The notes under the pieces were generated by a model that worked only from the letters and a program-made list of their open reading frames with translations, made no database searches and was not told where the DNA came from. Below are positions 28,797 through 32,995 of a DNA stretch of 32,995 nt, piece by piece; position 1 is the stretch's first letter; every line of letters begins with the position of its first letter. The position numbers were made by a program, and so were the translations under genes. The stretch covers positions 1 to 32,995 of the forward strand of contig JAHELE010000017.1 of NCBI GenBank assembly GCA_024644345.1, in the 5' to 3' direction. Source of the DNA: Actinomycetes bacterium (GTDB taxonomy: Bacteria; Actinomycetota; Actinomycetes; JAHEKZ01).

Positions 28797-29693
28797 CTAC
28801 CGGCTGAGGGTGGCTGCTGCTGTGTACGGGTCGGTTGCGCCAGAGACCACGTCCTCCGCGAGGCGGTTCAGCGTCTCGGCGTCGGCGCCCTGCGTCAACC
28901 GGGTGCGGACGTCGGCAACAACCAGTGCTTCGATCTCAGCCCTCGCGCGTCGTTGGCGACGGGTGTGGAGCTCGTCGTGCTCGACGAGGAACTCTCGGTG
29001 GCGGTCGATCTGCCCAAGCAGCTCGATGATCCCTTCACCCCGCGACGCGACGGTCTGCAGGATGGGTGGCCGCCACTGGGGCGCATCCTCACCCTCGACC
29101 TTGCGGCCTATCGCCAGCATGGTGCGCAGCTCACGGGCGGTCACGTCGGCTCCGTCACGATCGGCCTTGTTGACGCAGTAGACGTTTCCGATCTCGAGAA
29201 TCCCGGCCTTGGCGGCCTGGATCGCGTCGCCCATCCCGGGAGCCAGCAGCACCAACGTGGTATCCGCCAGCCCCGCCACTTCGACCTCGGACTGCCCCAC
29301 GCCCACGGTTTCGATCAGGATGACGTCGCAGCCTGCTGCGTCGAGCACCCGCACCGCCTGCGGTGCGGCCGCCGCGAGCCCACCGAGATGACCCCGCGTC
29401 GCCATCGAGCGGATGAATACCGCCGGGTCGGTCGCATGCTCTTGCATGCGGACGCGGTCACCGAGCAGCGCTCCGCCAGTGAACGGTGACGACGGGTCGA
29501 CCGCCAGAACTCCCACCCTGCGACCCGACGCACGCAGCGCGGTCACCAGTCCGGATGTGGTGGTCGACTTTCCAACGCCTGGTGCGCCGGTGATGCCGAC
29601 GACGTGGGCCTGGCCAGTGTGCGGCGCCAGCTCACGAGCCACCTCACCCAACAGGGAGGACTGGTCTTCGATGAGCGAGATCAGCCGTGCCAC
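28797..29693 (-). CDS. meaB: MeaB/ArgK-type G-protein chaperone of B12 mutases
   Basis: GTPase that loads adenosylcobalamin into acyl-CoA mutases and protects them from inactivation. Visible are the P-loop GITGAPGVGKSTT, switch region DPSSPFTGGALLGDRVRM, ETVGVGQSE, and the G4 motif NKAD, followed by the C-terminal helical dimerisation region. The only usual start codon is GTG 29693, giving 298 residues. However, the frame is open upstream and reads ADPSALVAQAKDGEPRA, which resembles the N-terminal helix of MeaB proteins. The only start-like codon that includes it is CTG 29762, which forms CTGA with the thiolase stop and would give 321 residues. The client could be the isobutyryl-CoA mutase at 25280-26977 or a mutase outside the window. 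Confidence 0.93.
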   Translation of the reverse strand: MARLISLIEDQSSLLGEVARELAPHTGQAHVVGITGAPGVGKSTTTSGLVTALRASGRRVGVLAVDPSSPFTGGALLGDRVRMQEHATDPAVFIRSMATRGHLGGLAAAAPQAVRVLDAAGCDVILIETVGVGQSEVEVAGLADTTLVLLAPGMGDAIQAAKAGILEIGNVYCVNKADRDGADVTARELRTMLAIGRKVEGEDAPQWRPPILQTVASRGEGIIELLGQIDRHREFLVEHDELHTRRQRRARAEIEALVVADVRTRLTQGADAETLNRLAEDVVSGATDPYTAAATLSR

Positions 29694-29758
29694 CGCCCGG
29701 GGTTCGCCGTCCTTGGCCTGAGCGACCAGAGCGGACGGGTCGGCCGCCGGCGACCGGC

Positions 29759-30943
29759 TCAGGCGGGTACTCGCAGGATCAGGGCGTCACCTTGACCGCC
29801 GCCGCCACAGAGTGCGGCGGCACCGATCCCGCCGCCCCGCCGCTTCAGCTCGTACGCCAGGGTCAGCGCCAGCCGCGCACCACTCATGCCGATCGGGTGG
29901 CCGAGCGCGATCGCTCCGCCGTTGGGGTTGACCTTGTCCTCGGACACACCCAACGCGCGTGCCGACACGATACCCACGGCCGCGAACGCCTCGTTGATCT
30001 CGAGCAGGTCGAGGTCGTCGACGGTCAGACCCTCGCGATCCAGAGCCTTCTTGATGGCGTTGGACGGCTGCTCGTGCAATGACGTATCCGGTCCGGCCAC
30101 GATGCCGTGTGCACCGATCTCGGCGAGCCACTCCAGCCCGAGCTCTTCCGCCTTGGCCTTGCTCATCACGACAACCGCCGCAGCCCCGTCAGAGATCTGA
30201 GACGCCGACCCTGCCGTGATCGTGCCGTCCTTGCTGAACGCCGGCCGCAGCCGCCCGAGCGACTCGACCGTGGTGTCTGCCCGAATGCCCTCGTCCTCTG
30301 AGAACACGATCGGGTCGCCGCGACGCTGCGGCACCTCGACGGGGACGATCTCTTCGGCGAAGAGACCGTTCTTCTGGGCTTCAGCAGCCCGCTGGTGCGA
30401 CCGGGCCGCAAAGGCGTCCTGCTCCTCGCGCGTCAGCGAGTAGCGCTCGTTGTACCCCTCGGTGGACGCCCCCATGGGCTGCCCGTCGAAGGCGTCGGTG
30501 AGGCCGTCGAAGGCCATGGCGTCGACGAGCTGCGTGTTGCCGTACTTGAATCCCTCGCGCGACTTGGGAAGGACGTGCGGCGCGTTGGTCATCGACTCCA
30601 TGCCGCCCGCGACCACGATCTCGACCTCGCCGGCCCGGATCAGCTGGTCGGCGAGCGCGATGGCGTCCAGACCGCTCAGACAGACCTTGTTGATCAGGAT
30701 CGACGGGACCGTCATCGGGATGCCCGCGTCGGCAGCGGCCTTCCGGACGGGAAGCTGACCGGCACCGGCCTGCAGCACCTGACCCATGATCACGTACTGG
30801 ACCTGTTCGCCCGACACTCCCGCCCGGTCGAGCGCGCCGCGGATGGCCACCGACCCGAGATCGGCCGCGCTGAAACCCTTGAGTGAACCGAGCAGCCGCC
30901 CCATGGGGGTGCGGGCGCCGGCAACGATGACAGACGAGGTCAT
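29759..30943 (-). CDS. Acetyl-CoA C-acetyltransferase (thiolase)
   Basis: Biosynthetic-type thiolase joining two acetyl-CoA to acetoacetyl-CoA, or the reverse. The 394-residue protein has the catalytic Cys88 ([12 protein letters not shown]), His349 ([16 protein letters not shown]) and Cys379 ([15 protein letters not shown]); the NEAFA motif is present. ATG 30943 has GGGAGGG eight bases upstream. It is transcribed with meaB and divergent from the epimerase-ccr pair. With Ccr, acetoacetyl-CoA formation would be the entry to crotonyl-CoA and butyryl-CoA, either in the ethylmalonyl-CoA pathway or in extender-unit supply; 3-hydroxybutyryl-CoA dehydrogenase and crotonase are not in the window. Confidence 0.95.
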   Translation of the reverse strand: MTSSVIVAGARTPMGRLLGSLKGFSAADLGSVAIRGALDRAGVSGEQVQYVIMGQVLQAGAGQLPVRKAAADAGIPMTVPSILINKVCLSGLDAIALADQLIRAGEVEIVVAGGMESMTNAPHVLPKSREGFKYGNTQLVDAMAFDGLTDAFDGQPMGASTEGYNERYSLTREEQDAFAARSHQRAAEAQKNGLFAEEIVPVEVPQRRGDPIVFSEDEGIRADTTVESLGRLRPAFSKDGTITAGSASQISDGAAAVVVMSKAKAEELGLEWLAEIGAHGIVAGPDTSLHEQPSNAIKKALDREGLTVDDLDLLEINEAFAAVGIVSARALGVSEDKVNPNGGAIALGHPIGMSGARLALTLAYELKRRGGGIGAAALCGGGGQGDALILRVPA

Positions 30944-31022
30944 GAAATGACCCTCCCATCCGAGGTACGGGTGATCGGGGCTCAGCCTAGGGCAGCCCGA
31001 CTACGACGTGAAACAGACGGAC

Positions 31023-31089
31023 CCCCTCTCCGGCTTCCCGGTGGCGCCCTGCCACCATGTGTGCCGGACCTCGACTCCACCGAGAGGGG
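31023..31089 (+). promoter_or_regulatory. Possible hairpin masking the epimerase ribosome site
   Basis: In the leader, CCCCTCTC (31023-31030) is complementary to GAGAGGGG (31082-31089), which contains the purine run before the epimerase ATG. An inner perfect stem GGTGGC-GCCCT-GCCACC occupies 31040-31056. If both form, the ribosome site is closed. The pairing is seen; regulation is speculative and no known riboswitch core was recognised. Confidence 0.3.
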
Positions 31090-31097
31090 ATCTGGAG

Positions 31098-31541
31098 ATG
31101 ACTGAGCACGACACATCCAGCCTGTTCACCGCGATCGACCATGTCGGCGTGGCTGTTGTCGATCTCGACAAGGCCATTGCCTACTACCGCGACGTGCTCG
31201 GCATGCGGCTGGCGCACGAGGAAAGTAACCCCGACCAGGGCGTCCGCGAGGCGATGATGGCCGTTGGGGACTCCGGCTCGTACGTGCAGCTTCTCGCACC
31301 ACTGACGCCGGAGTCACCGATCGGTCGCTTCCTCGATCGCGATGGACCGGGTCTGCAGCAGGTCGCCTGCCGCGTTGCCGATATCGACGCAGCGTGCGCC
31401 ACTCTCCGTGAACGCGGACTGCGCCTGCTCTACGACGAGCCGCGACGCGGCACGGCCGGCGCCAGAATCAACTTCGTGCACCCCAAGGACGCCGGCGGCG
31501 TCCTGCTCGAACTCGTGCAGCCGCCCGAGTCGGCCTACTAG
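31098..31541 (+). CDS. mce: Methylmalonyl-CoA/ethylmalonyl-CoA epimerase
   Basis: Glyoxalase-fold (VOC) enzyme that interconverts the 2R and 2S forms of methylmalonyl- or ethylmalonyl-CoA. The 147-residue protein has the metal ligands His15 (IDHVGVAV), Gln64 (YVQLLAP) and Glu138 (GVLLELV), and the motifs EQGVREAM-like (DQGVREAMM) and GTAGARINFVHPKDAGG. The fourth ligand, His91 in the Propionibacterium enzyme, aligns by spacing with Gln88 in GLQQVACRV. ATG 31098 was chosen from the VOC domain start and the GAGAGGGG/GGAG purine run; the frame is open 30 codons further without similarity. It is followed by ccr after 36 bp, so the two are likely co-transcribed and ethylmalonyl-CoA is a sensible substrate. 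Confidence 0.92.
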   Translation: MTEHDTSSLFTAIDHVGVAVVDLDKAIAYYRDVLGMRLAHEESNPDQGVREAMMAVGDSGSYVQLLAPLTPESPIGRFLDRDGPGLQQVACRVADIDAACATLRERGLRLLYDEPRRGTAGARINFVHPKDAGGVLLELVQPPESAY

Positions 31542-31577
31542 AGTCCATTCCCTGCGACCATCCGCCCGGAGGCCGAC

Positions 31578-32924
31578 GTGCAGCCCATGCAAGAGATCGT
31601 TGACGCCATCACTTCTGGCGAGGCGTCCTCATCCGACTTCGCGGCGCTCGAAGTGCCAGACCACTACACAGGGGCACTCCTCCGCCAGGAGGACGAGAAC
31701 ATGTTCGACGGGGTCGCGACGCGCGACCGCGACCCGCGCAAGTCACTGCGCATTGAGGACGTGCCGGTCCCCGAGGTCGGTCCGGGTGAGGCCCTTGTCG
31801 CCGTCATGGCGTCGTCCATCAACTACAACACCGTGTGGTCGGCCATCTTCGAGCCGGTCTCGACCTTCGGGTTCCTGCGCCGATACGGACGCACATCGCC
31901 GCTGGCCAAGCGCCACGACCTGCCGTACCACGTGATCGGCTCCGACCTGTCCGGCGTCGTCCTTCGCACCGGTCCGGGCGTGCACGTGTGGCACCCCGGC
32001 GACAAAGTCGTCGCGCACTGCCAGTCGGTCGAGCTCGAGAGCCCCCTCGGCCACAACGACACGATGCTCGACCCCGAGCAACGCATCTGGGGATTCGAGA
32101 CCAACTTCGGTGGCCTCGCGCAGCTTGCCCTGGTCAAGGCGAACCAGCTGCTCGAGAAGCCCGCGCACCTGAACTGGGAAGAGGCCGCATCGCCCGGTCT
32201 GGTCAACAGCACGGCCTACCGCCAGCTGGTGAGCCGGAACGGCGCCGGGATGAAGCAGGGCGACATCGTCCTGATCTGGGGCGCGAGCGGTGGCCTTGGC
32301 TCGTACGCCACCCAGATGGCACTCAACGGCGGCGCGACTCCGGTCTGCGTTGTCTCATCACCTGAGAAGGCCGACATCGTGCGCAGCATGGGCGCCGAGC
32401 TGATCATCGACCGAAACGTCGAGGACTACCGCTTCTGGAAGGACGAGTCCACGCAGGACCCTTCCGAGTGGAAGCGGCTGGGCAGCAAGATCCGCGAACT
32501 GACTGGCGGCGATGACGTCGACATCGTCTTCGAGCACCCAGGACGCGAGACCTTCGGCGCCAGCGTCTACGTCGCACGCAAGGGCGGGACGATCGTCACC
32601 TGCGCTTCGACGTCCGGCTACATGCACGAGTACGACAACCGCTACTTCTGGATGAACCTCAAGCGCATCGTCGGGTCGCACTTCGCCAACTACCGCGAGG
32701 CGTGGGAGGCGAACCGCCTGATCCAGCGCGGCAAGCTGCACCCGACGCTGTCGAAGGCGTACCCGCTGACCGAGACAGGTCAGGCGGCCTTCGAGGTGCA
32801 CCGCAACATGCACCAGGGCAAGGTCGGTGTCCTCTGCCTGGCCGAGGAGGAGGGGATGGGCGTGACCAATCCCGAGCTCAGGGCCCAGCACCTCGACGCG
32901 ATCAACCGGTTCCGCGAGAAGTAG
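31578..32924 (+). CDS. ccrA: Crotonyl-CoA carboxylase/reductase
   Basis: NADPH- and CO2-dependent enzyme that reductively carboxylates crotonyl-CoA to (2S)-ethylmalonyl-CoA. The 448-residue MDR-superfamily protein has the nucleotide-binding motif GASGGLGSYA (about 235-244). The four residues that hold CO2 in the Kitasatospora enzyme (Asn81, Phe170, Glu171, His365) are all present at Asn84, Phe173, Glu174 and His368 with a constant +3 offset, so the carboxylating activity should be intact. GTG 31578 has GGAGG five bases upstream; ATG 31587 is the alternative. It follows the epimerase gene. In several actinobacteria an ethylmalonyl-CoA mutase gene follows ccr; here the window ends 71 bp after the stop, and those bases hold nothing recognisable. 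Confidence 0.96.
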   Translation: MQPMQEIVDAITSGEASSSDFAALEVPDHYTGALLRQEDENMFDGVATRDRDPRKSLRIEDVPVPEVGPGEALVAVMASSINYNTVWSAIFEPVSTFGFLRRYGRTSPLAKRHDLPYHVIGSDLSGVVLRTGPGVHVWHPGDKVVAHCQSVELESPLGHNDTMLDPEQRIWGFETNFGGLAQLALVKANQLLEKPAHLNWEEAASPGLVNSTAYRQLVSRNGAGMKQGDIVLIWGASGGLGSYATQMALNGGATPVCVVSSPEKADIVRSMGAELIIDRNVEDYRFWKDESTQDPSEWKRLGSKIRELTGGDDVDIVFEHPGRETFGASVYVARKGGTIVTCASTSGYMHEYDNRYFWMNLKRIVGSHFANYREAWEANRLIQRGKLHPTLSKAYPLTETGQAAFEVHRNMHQGKVGVLCLAEEEGMGVTNPELRAQHLDAINRFREK

Positions 32925-32995
32925 GCCACGCCCGGACGCCGAACGCCTCGTCCGAAACCCGCCGGCCGCTTGCCGCCCACCAGTGACACGATGGC

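Noticed and set aside
31023-31097. Cobalamin riboswitch before the epimerase gene
   Set aside because: A GCCACC segment faintly recalls the B12-box region, but the available leader is under 100 bases, the conserved core is absent, and the enzyme itself is not cobalamin-dependent.

Overview
The window is chromosomal DNA of a high-GC actinobacterium. Gene content and order (ilvB-ilvN; etfB-etfA-cysteine desulfurase-mnmA-metE-like-ligA; gatC-gatA-gatB; Ccr with methylmalonyl-CoA epimerase) suggest the Propionibacteriales/Nocardioidaceae type, but that placement is inference from synteny and protein style, not a database result. Coding density is very high, most genes lie on the minus strand, and several neighbours share 4-bp stop/start overlaps. 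No rRNA, tRNA, CRISPR array, recognisable transposase or phage gene was seen.

Left part (1-7.6 kb): branched-chain amino-acid synthesis. ilvB-ilvN is preceded by a complete transcription attenuator: promoter, a 12-residue leader peptide with Ile-Val-Val-Val, competing stems and an intrinsic terminator. A second unit runs D-2-hydroxyacid dehydrogenase, six-Asp-box (BNR) protein, MoaD-like protein, trmB and ilvD; the last four genes overlap one another. Bases 1-130, downstream of ilvN, hold no supportable gene.

Middle part (7.6-21.7 kb): a membrane-anchored PQQ-type sugar dehydrogenase, then a long minus-strand series: etfB, etfA, cysteine desulfurase, mnmA, a core-only MetE-like protein, ligA (with an apparent extra helical insertion), a membrane GGDEF-EAL protein, and gatC-gatA-gatB for Gln-tRNA amidation.

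Right part (21.9-33 kb): two unrelated zinc metallopeptidases end to end (a DUF885 protein and a secreted matrixin), a YbbN-like thioredoxin/TPR protein, and genes of C4 acyl-CoA metabolism. The mutase gene would normally be labelled methylmalonyl-CoA mutase, but it lacks the B12 domain and carries the Phe/Gln pair of isobutyryl-CoA mutase. It diverges from a cysteine-free Rrf2 regulator across a dyad that could be its operator. MeaB, an acetyl-CoA acetyltransferase, an epimerase and a carboxylating crotonyl-CoA reductase follow. Together these would interconvert acetoacetyl-, butyryl-, isobutyryl-, ethylmalonyl- and methylmalonyl-CoA; the mutase small subunit and any ethylmalonyl-CoA mutase are outside the window.

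The most unusual structure is at 27549-28747. A single gene (AbiEi-like winged helix plus Vsr/DUF559-like nuclease fold) with its own promoter is bounded by perfect 37-bp inverted repeats, and sits exactly between the convergent ends of the Rrf2 gene and meaB. It looks like a one-gene mobile or invertible cassette without a transposase.
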